A stretch of 64,000 nt of DNA from UBA1562 sp041653955. Its GTDB lineage: Bacteria; Omnitrophota; Gorgyraeia; Gygaellales; Profunditerraquicolaceae. Below the pieces are notes generated by a model that saw only the letters and a list, made by a program, of their open reading frames with translations, was not told where the DNA came from and searched no databases. This document shows positions 1 to 7,363 of the stretch, piece by piece. Location: the NCBI GenBank assembly GCA_041653955.1, contig JBAZEH010000001.1:60496-124495 (forward strand). Direction: 5' to 3'. The position numbers and the translations under genes were made by a program. Numbering within the stretch: position 1 is the stretch's first letter; each line of letters begins with the position of its first letter.

Positions 1-437
1 AATGGTTTTGCAAAATCCGTCATATACGTCGGCCATGAAATAATTAGAAAAGCCCTCCCGGCAAGCGCAGGATTGAATATATTCCTGCCTAAACCTCCGA
101 ATACCTGCTTCGCGAAGACAATCGCGAAAAAACTCCCTGCCGCCGGTATCCATAATGGCGCTTCAGGAGGGAGGTTGTAAGCCAGAAGTAACCCTGTTAA
201 CGCGGCGCTGCCGTCAAAGATAGTTACTTTCTTCCTCCTCAACGCCAGGATGAACGCCTCTGATAATACGGCGCTCAATATGGATATCAATATCAACCAT
301 AAAGAAGCAGGGCCGAACGTATATATACCTACGATACCCGACGGTATGAGCGCGGCGAATACCATCCACATTATCCAGGGGATATTCTCCTTTTTACGCA
401 GATGCGGAGATACAGAAACAACAAGCCTGCCTTTCAT
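1..437 (-). CDS. rnfD: Rnf complex subunit D (5' part only; gene runs off the left edge)
   Basis: RnfD is a membrane flavoprotein of the Rnf complex, which couples ferredoxin:NAD+ electron transfer to Na+ or H+ pumping. The ATG overlaps the rnfG stop as TAATG. The roughly 145 visible codons begin MKGRLVVSVSPHLRKKENIP, followed by hydrophobic helices and a typical RnfD/NqrB stretch (KQVFGGLGRNIFNPALAGRA). The residue carrying covalent FMN lies further downstream, outside the window. Gene order C-G-D is the standard rnfCDGEAB-type cluster with D and G exchanged. The frame is open to position 1, so the truncation is a window effect and not decay. Confidence 0.93.
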   Translation of the reverse strand, partial: MKGRLVVSVSPHLRKKENIPWIMWMVFAALIPSGIVGIYTFGPASLWLILISILSAVLSEAFILALRRKKVTIFDGSAALTGLLLAYNLPPEAPLWIPAAGSFFAIVFAKQVFGGLGRNIFNPALAGRAFLIISWPTYMTDFAKP

Positions 438-931
438 TAGAATATCTTCTCCATCGTTGCCTTAACCGAACTTACCAGGGCGCTTGAGGATATGGTCGCG
501 CCGGTTATAGTATCAATAGTATCATTTTTATTCTTGCCCTTGAAACCATCAAGAAAAACACCTTCTGTTATCTTTGAGCCGATACCGGGTGTCTCATTTT
601 GCTCCAGGATCTTTATAGTCAGCAGCGTTCCGTCCGGCTTGGCACTCACTACCGCCCTGATAACACTTGAATATCCTTTTGCCTCACAGATAAAAATATA
701 CCCGATAAGGGTTCCGCCCTCATCCAGCGCCTCATAATAATTTATGCCGTTTTTCTCGGCTTCTTTAGTTTGTTTTGCCTGCGGCAGGACCTCTTTAACC
801 GCTTCATCCTCCTGCTCCTGGCGGGCCTTTTCTATGCGCGGCTGGGTCACGGCATAAGTCGTGCTCAACAAAATAGCGGCCAAGAAAGAAATAATAAAAA
901 GCACCAGAGCGTATCTGACGGTATCCTTCAT
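437..931 (-). CDS. rnfG: Rnf complex subunit G, FMN-binding
   Basis: RnfG is a peripheral flavoprotein on the outer face of the Rnf complex, held by one N-terminal membrane helix (residues about 8-28). The FMN_bind domain follows, and the flavin attachment motif TITGATISSSALV lies near the C-terminus. The second Thr of TGAT is expected to bind FMN through a phosphoester. At 164 residues it is at the short end for the family. The start overlaps the rnfC stop by 4 bases (ATGA), and its own stop overlaps the rnfD start by one base, so the three genes are translationally coupled. Confidence 0.95.
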   Translation of the reverse strand: MKDTVRYALVLFIISFLAAILLSTTYAVTQPRIEKARQEQEDEAVKEVLPQAKQTKEAEKNGINYYEALDEGGTLIGYIFICEAKGYSSVIRAVVSAKPDGTLLTIKILEQNETPGIGSKITEGVFLDGFKGKNKNDTIDTITGATISSSALVSSVKATMEKIF

Positions 932-2205
932 TTCGCACCTGCCAATATTGATTTAGCATATTTCATATGCTGTACCATATCCCTCTTCGCCGGGCATACA
1001 TAAGCGCACAACCCGCATTCAATACAGTCAGATACATTGTATGCCTCTACCAGTTCGCGGTTATTTCTTTCACTCGCCAGGCTTATCATACACGGCATAA
1101 GCCCCGCCGGGCACTCCCTGACACATGCGCCGCAGCGTATACAGAACTCCTCTTCCGGCACTTTTATCTGTTTCTCTCCCATCAAAATAACACCCGTAGT
1201 GGATTTTATCACCGGGACCTTATCCGTATATTGGGCGATCCCCATCATCGGCCCGCCTATGATTATTTTAGCGGGTTCTCCTTTCAGGGGCCCGCAAAAA
1301 TCAATAAGTTCACTTATAAGTGTCCCTATAGGAACCATTATATTTTTGGGGTTGGATACGCAGCTTCCCGTAACAGTAACTACGCGTTCATATAAGGGCT
1401 TATTAAAATAAACAGCTTCGTATATCGCAAAGATCGTGCCGACATTATGCACCATTACCCCGACATCAAAAGGCAATTTACCCGAAGGGACCTCCTTCTG
1501 CAAGACATTCTTTATAAGCTGCTTCTCTCCTCCCTGCGGATAAACGGATCTTAAGACTTTAACCGTATATTGCGCAGCCTTCCCCCTAAACTCATTTATG
1601 GCTTCCGGCTTATTCTCTTCAATGGCGATATATACACTTTTTATCCCCAAGCACTTTACCAGGATCCGGATACCCATTATTATCTTATCTGTATTTTCCA
1701 GCATAAGGCGGTTATCTCCGGTCAGGTATGGCTCGCATTCCGCTCCGTTCACGATCAGGGTATCAACGGGCCTGGGTGGATTCAACTTAATATGAGTAGG
1801 AAAACTCGCCCCCCCCATACCGACAATACCTGCCTCCCGCACGATCCGGCGCACCTCATCAGGGGTTAACTTGTCTACCTCCTCCTGCGTCCGGCTGCCG
1901 GAATAATTCCGGCTATCTTTCCCATCCCCATCAATGACTATTGCTTTGCAGCGCCCTGAAACAGGATGAGGCCAATCCTGGACAGAAACAACCTTCCCTG
2001 ATATGGAGGCGTGTATCGGGGCATAAACATGAGCCTCTACCGCGGCTATCCTTTGTCCAGCAGAAACGATATCTCCTGCCTTCACTTCAGGAAGGCACGG
2101 TTTACCCAGATGCTGGCTTAAAGGTATATAAACACGCGAAGGCAAAAGAAGCCTCTCTATCGCCTTATTTTCAGTCTCTTTCTTATGTTCTTTTAATTTA
2201 ACCAT
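928..2205 (-). CDS. rnfC: Rnf complex subunit C, NADH and Fe-S binding
   Basis: RnfC is the NADH-facing subunit of the Rnf ferredoxin:NAD+ oxidoreductase. The N-terminus has the RnfC barrel-sandwich region. The central Complex1_51K-like nucleotide/flavin domain contains GIVGMGGASFPTHIKL. The C-terminus carries two [4Fe-4S] motifs, CIRCGACVRECP and CIECGLCAYVCP. Length (425 residues) is normal for the compact form without the long Ala-rich tail of gamma-proteobacteria. It overlaps the upstream MFS gene by 13 bases and rnfG by 4, so it is probably co-transcribed with both. Confidence 0.96.
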   Translation of the reverse strand: MVKLKEHKKETENKAIERLLLPSRVYIPLSQHLGKPCLPEVKAGDIVSAGQRIAAVEAHVYAPIHASISGKVVSVQDWPHPVSGRCKAIVIDGDGKDSRNYSGSRTQEEVDKLTPDEVRRIVREAGIVGMGGASFPTHIKLNPPRPVDTLIVNGAECEPYLTGDNRLMLENTDKIIMGIRILVKCLGIKSVYIAIEENKPEAINEFRGKAAQYTVKVLRSVYPQGGEKQLIKNVLQKEVPSGKLPFDVGVMVHNVGTIFAIYEAVYFNKPLYERVVTVTGSCVSNPKNIMVPIGTLISELIDFCGPLKGEPAKIIIGGPMMGIAQYTDKVPVIKSTTGVILMGEKQIKVPEEEFCIRCGACVRECPAGLMPCMISLASERNNRELVEAYNVSDCIECGLCAYVCPAKRDMVQHMKYAKSILAGAK

Positions 2206-3446
2206 GGGACCTTACGATGATATATAAGATTTATGACTCCCAGAACGCTGAATAGACACCCTACTACTACCAGTATCAAAGTATGCGAGAACCTTTCAGC
2301 GAGGAGGCCGCTGATGAACATAAAAAGCAGGAAACCCAGGTGCATGACTATTTCCATAGAACTGAATATTTTCCCCCTCATATCATTATCGCTGACATTA
2401 TGGATAATGGTGTTGGAGGCGATCATGATCGGTGAGACAAGGAGACCGAGCATCAAAGATAAAAGTGCCGCTATAAGGAAATACGGGTAATAATGTATGG
2501 TCAAGGCAAAGATAACCAGCATTATACCGCTTAATATCAGGGAAGAAAATATGGTCTTATAGTGAGAGAGCCTTTGCCCGAAACGACCATAAACAAGGGA
2601 ACCCAGGAAAAGGCCTATACCCAGGAACATTATTAATAACCCGAGGTCCTTGGTGGCGGAATTCAATGTATTCTGCACGAATACTATCAGGACCACATAG
2701 ATCGCCCCCAGCGCGGACCAAAGCACAAAGGTTACGCCCGCGGTAAAACGTATATCCTTATTGCGGATAAAATACAGGACTCCCTCCTTGATTTCCTGGA
2801 AAACGGACTTCCTGATCACCTCCACTATCTCCCTGCTTACCTTCTTCAGGCCCGTTATCTTAGCGGAGTTCTTGGTGATCATAAAGATAAACGCTGCCGA
2901 TACGAGAAAAGTTAAGGCATTCAGGTAGAAACCGCTTCTTGCGCCAAGCCACTCTACCAATACCCCGCTTACGCCGAATCCCACGATAGCGGCAATCATC
3001 CCGGTAATATTCACAAGAGAATTGGCTATCAGGAGATCTTTCTTCTCCACAAGGTCAGGAATAATAGAGAGTTTTGCCGGCACAAAAAATCGCCCTATAC
3101 AGAAAACCACGAAGACTATCAGGTATATGGGGCTCATATATTTAGCGTAAAACAGGAATAAAGGGATAACCATGATAAGCGCCGCCCTTAAAAGGTCGGA
3201 TATATACATCGTCCGGCGCCTATCCCACCTGTCTACATATACTCCGGCAAGCGGGCCTATAAGAAATACCGGGATTATGGTAAAAGAGAGTATTTTGGCT
3301 ATCTCAATCGTTGAGCCGGGGGCCTTAAGATATACAAAACCAATCAGCGCCATCTGGCCAAGCCTGTCCCCCAGCTGGGAGATTATCTGCCCTACCCAGA
3401 GAAAGAAAAAATTGCGGTTCCTTAATACTGCGGTGAATTTAGACAT
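2193..3446 (-). CDS. MFS transporter, MFS_3/EntS-like
   Basis: Twelve-helix major facilitator. It starts MSKFTAVLRNRNFFFLWVGQ, the usual opening of the MFS_3 (enterobactin exporter-like) group, and has the loop 2-3 signature GPLAGVYVDRWDRR. An in-frame ATG four codons upstream is possible. I chose the downstream ATG because it matches the family start; neither has a Shine-Dalgarno sequence. The longer start would lie only 3 bases after the mature 3' end of tRNA-Thr. The substrate cannot be read from sequence. Its 3' end overlaps rnfC, although MFS genes are not normal Rnf partners. A second member of the same group lies at 14819-16015. Confidence 0.88.
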   Translation of the reverse strand: MSKFTAVLRNRNFFFLWVGQIISQLGDRLGQMALIGFVYLKAPGSTIEIAKILSFTIIPVFLIGPLAGVYVDRWDRRRTMYISDLLRAALIMVIPLFLFYAKYMSPIYLIVFVVFCIGRFFVPAKLSIIPDLVEKKDLLIANSLVNITGMIAAIVGFGVSGVLVEWLGARSGFYLNALTFLVSAAFIFMITKNSAKITGLKKVSREIVEVIRKSVFQEIKEGVLYFIRNKDIRFTAGVTFVLWSALGAIYVVLIVFVQNTLNSATKDLGLLIMFLGIGLFLGSLVYGRFGQRLSHYKTIFSSLILSGIMLVIFALTIHYYPYFLIAALLSLMLGLLVSPIMIASNTIIHNVSDNDMRGKIFSSMEIVMHLGFLLFMFISGLLAERFSHTLILVVVGCLFSVLGVINLIYHRKVPWLN

Positions 3447-3461
3447 ATAATAAGACATATA

Positions 3462-3534
3462 AGCCGACGGGGGGATTCGAACCCTCGACCTAGTGTTTAC
3501 GAAACACTTGCTCTACCAGCTGAGCTACGTCGGC
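3462..3534 (-). tRNA. tRNA-Thr (anticodon CGT)
   Basis: Full cloverleaf on the minus strand. Acceptor GCCGACG/CGTCGGC, D-arm GCTC/GAGC, anticodon stem AGTGT/ACACT with loop TTCGTAA (anticodon CGT, reads ACG), and T-loop TTCGAAT. The T-stem has one A-C mismatch. CCA is not encoded. A consensus promoter lies just upstream and the MFS gene begins a few bases downstream, so it may be the head of a tRNA-mRNA transcript. Confidence 0.96.
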
Positions 3535-3553
3535 ATATAAAAACCGGATTATT

Positions 3554-3581
3554 ATTATACCAACTTTTCCATATTAGTCAA
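3554..3581 (-). promoter_or_regulatory. sigma70-type promoter for tRNA-Thr
   Basis: Minus-strand TTGACT, 16-base spacer, TATAAT. The -10 ends 20 bases before the tRNA 5' end, giving a short precursor leader. It may also serve the MFS-rnfCGD genes downstream. Confidence 0.8.
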
Positions 3582-3628
3582 CTTATTAGCTTTCAATATA
3601 TTATGTGAAAAAATAACATAAAAAATGG

Positions 3629-3656
3629 TTGACAAGGGCCAAAAAGATGTTATACT
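3629..3656 (+). promoter_or_regulatory. strong promoter of the cold-shock gene
   Basis: Plus-strand TTGACA, 16-base spacer, TATACT, preceded by the extended -10 dinucleotide (TGtTATACT). Predicted start near 3663, giving a 5' leader of about 118 bases before the cspA ATG. This is one of the best promoter matches in the window. Confidence 0.85.
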
Positions 3657-3708
3657 TATGCCTGTAACCAGATTCACAAGGAGTAAAGATATTAGTACGC
3701 CAAAACAG

Positions 3709-3752
3709 ACCGTAAAGCAAGAGAATAACTAATATGCTTTGCGGTTTTTTTT
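3709..3752 (+). terminator. terminator-like hairpin inside the cspA 5' leader
   Basis: Eleven-pair stem (3709-3719 with 3735-3745, one G-U pair), a 15-base loop and then a run of eight T. It has the form of an intrinsic terminator but stands between the promoter and the coding start, so it could act as an attenuator or anti-terminated switch. A 13-codon frame (3691-3732, ATT start, SD AAGGAG at 3678-3683) covers its 5' arm. See findings. Confidence 0.6.
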
Positions 3753-3780
3753 GTCGATGAGGGGAGGTGAAAAGTAACAG

Positions 3781-3981
3781 ATGGCAAAAGGTAAAGTAAA
3801 GTGGTTCAGCAACCAGAAGGGTTATGGCTTTATTACTTCTGAAAACGGTAAAGACGTTTTTGTGCATCACAGCGCGATCAAAGGAGAAGGCTATAAAACC
3901 TTGGAGGAAGGCCAGGAAGTAGAATTTGACGTAACCCAGGGCCCTAAAGGTGAACAGGCAACTAACGTAAGCAAGTTATAA
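3781..3981 (+). CDS. cspA: cold-shock protein, CspA family
   Basis: Single cold-shock domain (66 residues), an RNA/ssDNA chaperone. RNP1 is KGYGFI and RNP2 is VFVHHSAI, with the usual GKVKWFSNQKGYGFI opening and acidic C-terminal half. The family length is normal. It is a stand-alone gene with its own strong promoter, a 118-base structured leader, a GGGGAGGTGA ribosome site about ten bases before the ATG, and an intrinsic terminator after the stop. It is one of only two convincing plus-strand genes here. Regulation is probably post-initiation, through the leader. Confidence 0.97.
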   Translation: MAKGKVKWFSNQKGYGFITSENGKDVFVHHSAIKGEGYKTLEEGQEVEFDVTQGPKGEQATNVSKL

Positions 3982-4006
3982 GTTAGATAAGTCCCAGTAA
4001 CCCAAA

Positions 4007-4046
4007 TAAAAAAGCCGTTGTTTTTTAAGAAATAACGGCTTTTTTA
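4007..4046. terminator. bidirectional intrinsic terminator
   Basis: Stem GCCGTT/AACGGC, extended inward by G-U and T-A pairs, flanked by A-run and T-run on both sides. It ends cspA on the plus strand and the convergent TPR gene on the minus strand. Confidence 0.88.
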
Positions 4047-4067
4047 TTTCTATTAAGGGTTGTATAT

Positions 4068-5816
4068 TTACCTGTATTTCTCCAGCATCTCCAGTAATTT
4101 AGGGGAAACCTCATACCCTGACCCTAGTGCTATATCGGAATGCCTTACGGCCAGTTCATACAGGCCACAGTAATAATACGCCACGGCAAGGTTATTGTGC
4201 AGCACCCCTGAATCCGGGGATATCTCAAGCGCCTTTATGAATAAAGGGATAGCCTCCCTGCTCCTGCCCATAAGCACATAAGTAGTGCCAAGCTCCTCAT
4301 ACACGACTATATCGCGCGGATCCTCCAGGAGCGCCTTCTTATATAAAATAACTGCTTTAGCGTATCTCGCCTCTTCTTTGTATTTATGCGCCTGTTCATA
4401 ATACCTGCCGGCCGATAGGGCCTTGATCCTTGCGGCCTTAGCATAAAGTAATTTTGCCTCGCCCTCCCTGCCGGTAACCCTATAAACGTTTGCCAGGTTA
4501 ATATAGGCACCGGATGCTGCAGGATTTACGCGTATTGATTCCTTAAAAGATACCTCGGCTTTCTCATTATCTCCTGAATTGAAATATTCCAAACCAAGCT
4601 GATTATGCAATATATAGCTGTCCGGACTATAACTTATCCCCCTTTTATATAAAACCTCCTGGTTCTCCCAGTATCTACTTTGCCGGAAGGTCAGAAAAAT
4701 ATACGCCGCGATGATCAACGCCAGGAATACCCTCAAAGAGAAGGTGGTATATTTTCTCCCGCAAGGGCGGCATAAAAGGCTCGCGAATAAAAGAAACAGC
4801 CCGAGAGACGGGGCATAAAGCCAGTGCTCCATCATAAAGGACTCATTGACAGGATAAATATTGCTTACGGGTATAAGCATTATCATAAACCAAAGCAATG
4901 AGAATGATACCAGGGGTTTCTTTTTTCCGGCAAGAAGAACAATCAGTACCAGCGCGGATAAAATAACGGCTCCTGATATCGCGCGGGGATCGGAAAAACT
5001 GAATAACCTGTTCCCGTAATCAAGGTGCAGGCCGTAAGGGAATATCAGCAGCCTGGAATACTCTGCCGTAGCTATGAAGAAACCCGGTATCCTCTCTAAT
5101 GTTGACCCCTGGATAATAACACTGGAAATAAAATCCTCTGATACGCGGACCCTGAACAGGATATATACAGAAACGATAAAGAAAATCGGCAGGGCCTTCT
5201 TTTTCTCCATCCTCCTGCTAAATGCATAATGCAGGGCCAACACCAGTAAGGGCAGCATAACCGCGTTCTCTTTGGATAAGAGCGCCAGGATAAAAAAGGC
5301 CGGGCTTAAAAAATATGTTTTCGCGTTATTGCTTATATAAAATCTCAAGGATAGCAGTATGAACAGCAGTGAAAGAGGGTCTGAAACTCCCGATATGAAA
5401 CAGACGCTCTCCGTTTGAATGGGGTGCAGGAGAAAAAGTAAACCCGCAATAAAGGCAATTATGGAACTCCCGGAAAGAATAGATATGAACCAATAAGCGG
5501 CTAACGCGGCCAGGATATGCGCTGTTATGCTGGTAAGCCTATACCCCCACGGGTTAAGGCCAAAAAGGGAGTAATCTATCATATGGATGAGTGCCTGTAA
5601 AGGACGGTAGAAATTAGAAACCGCCCCTCCTCCCGAACCAAAACTCTCCGTGAATACCTTCCCTATGTTGGACCAGCTCTTTATGTAAGAATCTTGCACT
5701 ACCAGCCCATAATCATCCCAGACAAATCCCCCTTGCAAAGAATTCGCGTAAGCCGCTAATCCCAGGATTATTATTGCCGATACCTCAAGGATCACGATCA
5801 ATCTGCCTTTACGCAT
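4068..5816 (-). CDS. TMTC-like polytopic membrane protein with C-terminal TPR repeats
   Basis: The N-terminal 380 residues form about ten membrane helices. A GT-C-type first extracytoplasmic loop carries WDD (GGFVWDDYGLV) and the NFYRPLQ segment typical of TMTC/O-mannosyltransferase-like proteins. The last 200 residues are TPR repeats (for example NPAASGAYINLANVYRVTGR, SPDSGVLHNNLAVAYYYCG). By analogy it may glycosylate exported substrates with a polyprenyl-linked sugar, but activity is unproven. A paralogue with the same architecture and similar length lies at 29908-31677. The ATG has no ribosome site and sits 2 bases after the predicted transcription start. A shared bidirectional terminator follows the stop. 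Confidence 0.82.
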   Translation of the reverse strand: MRKGRLIVILEVSAIIILGLAAYANSLQGGFVWDDYGLVVQDSYIKSWSNIGKVFTESFGSGGGAVSNFYRPLQALIHMIDYSLFGLNPWGYRLTSITAHILAALAAYWFISILSGSSIIAFIAGLLFLLHPIQTESVCFISGVSDPLSLLFILLSLRFYISNNAKTYFLSPAFFILALLSKENAVMLPLLVLALHYAFSRRMEKKKALPIFFIVSVYILFRVRVSEDFISSVIIQGSTLERIPGFFIATAEYSRLLIFPYGLHLDYGNRLFSFSDPRAISGAVILSALVLIVLLAGKKKPLVSFSLLWFMIMLIPVSNIYPVNESFMMEHWLYAPSLGLFLLFASLLCRPCGRKYTTFSLRVFLALIIAAYIFLTFRQSRYWENQEVLYKRGISYSPDSYILHNQLGLEYFNSGDNEKAEVSFKESIRVNPAASGAYINLANVYRVTGREGEAKLLYAKAARIKALSAGRYYEQAHKYKEEARYAKAVILYKKALLEDPRDIVVYEELGTTYVLMGRSREAIPLFIKALEISPDSGVLHNNLAVAYYYCGLYELAVRHSDIALGSGYEVSPKLLEMLEKYR

Positions 5817-5824
5817 AATTGATA

Positions 5825-5854
5825 ATTATAGCAAAATAATAAATGCCCGGGCAA
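5825..5854 (-). promoter_or_regulatory. promoter of the TPR membrane-protein gene (near-leaderless)
   Basis: Minus-strand TTGCCC, 18-base spacer, TATAAT with extended TGC before it. The expected start at about 5818 is 2 bases from the ATG at 5816, so the mRNA would be essentially leaderless. Confidence 0.6.
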
Positions 5855-5883
5855 TAAAAAAGAGGAACTTTCGTTCCTCTTTT
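5855..5883 (-). terminator. intrinsic terminator after tRNA-Phe
   Basis: Minus-strand stem AAGAGGAAC/GTTCCTCTT with a GAAA tetraloop, followed by a T-run. It ends the transcript carrying tRNA-Phe, upstream of the next promoter. Confidence 0.85.
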
Positions 5884-5945
5884 CCAATCAATGCGCATAA
5901 CTCCCCCGTTTGCGCTCGTAATCGGCAGTGACATGCAAAATAAAA

Positions 5946-6017
5946 TGCCGAGGGAGGGAATCGGACCCCCCACGCCGGCCTTTTCAGGGCCGCGCTCTAC
6001 CACTAAGCTACCTCGGC
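5946..6017 (-). tRNA. tRNA-Phe (anticodon GAA), atypical T-loop
   Basis: Complete cloverleaf: acceptor GCCGAGG/CCTCGGC, D-arm GCTT/GAGC, anticodon stem CGGCC/GGCCG with loop CTGAAAA (GAA), and T-stem GGGGG/CCCTC. The T-loop reads TCCGATT, so position 55, nearly always U (pseudouridine), is C. CCA is not encoded. The first 12 bases also belong to an 82-bp tandem repeat that extends upstream. It is probably expressed from the pssA direction and ended by the GAAA-loop terminator. Confidence 0.92.
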
Positions 6018-6183
6018 TAAATCTTTTTGTTGGTGAATCCTCTGTCGCCCCGCCTTCACCTGCTTACCGCGGGCCATCGGAGGAGCTAGCTACCTCGGCT
6101 AAATCTTTTTGTTGGCGAATCCTCTGTCGCCCCGCCTTCACCTGCTTACCGCGGGCCATCGGAGGAGCTAGCTGCCTGGGCTA
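6006..6183. repeat. 82-bp tandem repeat, 2.2 copies, beginning in tRNA-Phe
   Basis: Copies at 6006-6087 and 6088-6169 differ by one T/C change. A third partial copy (6170-6183, two mismatches) runs into the end of pssA. Each unit starts with the 12 bases of the tRNA-Phe 5' end (GCCGAGGTAGCT on the minus strand). The repeat fills the whole pssA-tRNA gap, and I see no supported reading frame in it. Confidence 0.93.
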
Positions 6184-6885
6184 ATGTGCACCATTTAACC
6201 TTTTTACCACAAAAGGAGAAAAAAGCAAGTAAATTAAAAGGAACGTGAATACGGTTACCCCTGTCTTATTCATAATAACCGCTATAAATACCAGCAGGGA
6301 GAGGCTTAAAACTACAGCTTTTGCCTTCCCCGGAAACAGCTGTTTCAACCCATCAAGATTAAGGTATTTAACGTGCGAAACCATCAGGAACGCGAGCAAT
6401 AATACCATAAATAGGAATATTGCCGGCACATATTGCGGCAAAGGGGAAAAGTCCCCGCTTTTTCTGAATATGAGGATGAATGATGCCAGGATACCTCCGC
6501 TGACGGTCGTAGGCAACCCGTAAAAATGATTAGCCATTTTTTCTTTAGGAGTAATATTATATTTTGCCAGGCGCATGACACTGCATAATAAGTATATAAA
6601 TAGCGCCAGCGTAGACCATAGATAAAAATCACGGTAAACAAAAATATACCCCAGTATGGAAGGCGCTATACCAAAGCATACCACATCTGCAAGCGAATCC
6701 AGTTCTTTGCCGAATTCACTCGGGATAGGGTTCTTCCTGGCGACCTGACCGTCCAACCCGTCCAGGACCGCAGAAAGCATTATCGCCCAGGATGCGAAAG
6801 TAAAATGCCCCTCCACGCATAAGATTATGGATAAGAAACCGAAAAATAAACTCAATATTGTTATTAAATTAGCTAAAAATTTCAT
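6181..6885 (-). CDS. pssA: CDP-diacylglycerol-serine O-phosphatidyltransferase
   Basis: Makes phosphatidylserine from CDP-diacylglycerol and serine in the inner membrane, the first step to phosphatidylethanolamine. It carries the CDP-alcohol phosphotransferase motif DG-x2-AR-x8-G-x3-D-x3-D, seen as DGLDGQVARKN then GKELDSLADVV. About seven helices, 234 residues, normal for the Bacillus-type enzyme. It overlaps the upstream lipoprotein stop by 4 bases (ATGA). Its last codons overlap the degenerate third copy of the 82-bp repeat, so the C-terminus may have been altered by that repeat. Confidence 0.93.
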   Translation of the reverse strand: MKFLANLITILSLFFGFLSIILCVEGHFTFASWAIMLSAVLDGLDGQVARKNPIPSEFGKELDSLADVVCFGIAPSILGYIFVYRDFYLWSTLALFIYLLCSVMRLAKYNITPKEKMANHFYGLPTTVSGGILASFILIFRKSGDFSPLPQYVPAIFLFMVLLLAFLMVSHVKYLNLDGLKQLFPGKAKAVVLSLSLLVFIAVIMNKTGVTVFTFLLIYLLFSPFVVKRLNGAH

Positions 6886-7262
6886 TTTGCCTGCTCCATT
6901 ATTTTCACGAATATATCCTGCGCTAAATTCATATTAGGAAAATGGTATTTTCGCGCCGACACCCTTAACCTTGTAGTGGAAGATGTTATCCTGACCAGCC
7001 TTATATATACCCTGCTTGACTCCGCCTCCGCCTCAATATACCCCTTCATCTTATCTTCATATTTTATCTCTCCGCGTATCCTGCTCACGGTAAAAGCGGC
7101 ATTCCAAAGGCTCTCATAACTCCTGTCTGTTTCTCCCTGCACGGTATCCTTGCTTACCGCGTAACCGCCTAACGCCCCCACGGCCCCTCCTATGATAAGC
7201 GGAGCGCATCCATAAATAAATATTGAAAAACAGAGAGCCGCGAACAATCCGATCTTCTTCAT
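6882..7262 (-). CDS. small lipoprotein, DUF3568-like
   Basis: The start is set at MKKIGLFAALCFSIFIYGCA because it gives a clean signal peptide with lipobox IYGC and an SD (AAAGGA). Upstream in-frame codons belong to the overlapping MetS frame. After the acyl-Cys come a Gly-rich segment (GGAVGALGGYAVS), then about 80 residues with alternating strands (YIEAEAESSRVYIRLVRITS). This pattern resembles DUF3568, a family of unknown role in uncultured anaerobes. It overlaps metS and pssA by 4 bases on each side. Probable periplasmic-side membrane anchor; function unknown. Confidence 0.8.
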   Translation of the reverse strand: MKKIGLFAALCFSIFIYGCAPLIIGGAVGALGGYAVSKDTVQGETDRSYESLWNAAFTVSRIRGEIKYEDKMKGYIEAEAESSRVYIRLVRITSSTTRLRVSARKYHFPNMNLAQDIFVKIMEQAK

Positions 7263-7363
7263 CTTAAATCCTTTCTTGAAAATATATTCACAAAACAAAA
7301 AACGATAATCCCTATGATCAAAGCCCAGGAAACAACGAGGAATATCCATCCTCCGGTTCTCAT
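7259..7363 (-). CDS. MetS-like small subunit of the NSS transporter (34 aa)
   Basis: A 34-codon frame starting MRTGGWIFLVVSWALIIGI, with one membrane helix and a basic end (SRKDLR). Its ATG overlaps the stop of the NSS transporter gene (ATGA), and its TGA overlaps the start of the lipoprotein gene in the same way, so it is wedged between two coupled genes. Position, size and sequence match the MetS-type one-helix partner of bacterial NSS transporters such as the MetPS methionine/alanine importer. Confidence 0.85.
   Translation of the reverse strand: MRTGGWIFLVVSWALIIGIIVFCFVNIFSRKDLR

Noticed and set aside
6006..6183. Possible CRISPR or direct-repeat array
   Set aside because: Repeats are contiguous 82-bp tandem copies with no spacers and no cas genes nearby.
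5891..6184. 97-codon plus-strand frame over tRNA-Phe and the tandem repeat
   Set aside because: It is created by the repeat and the complement of the tRNA; no coding signals.
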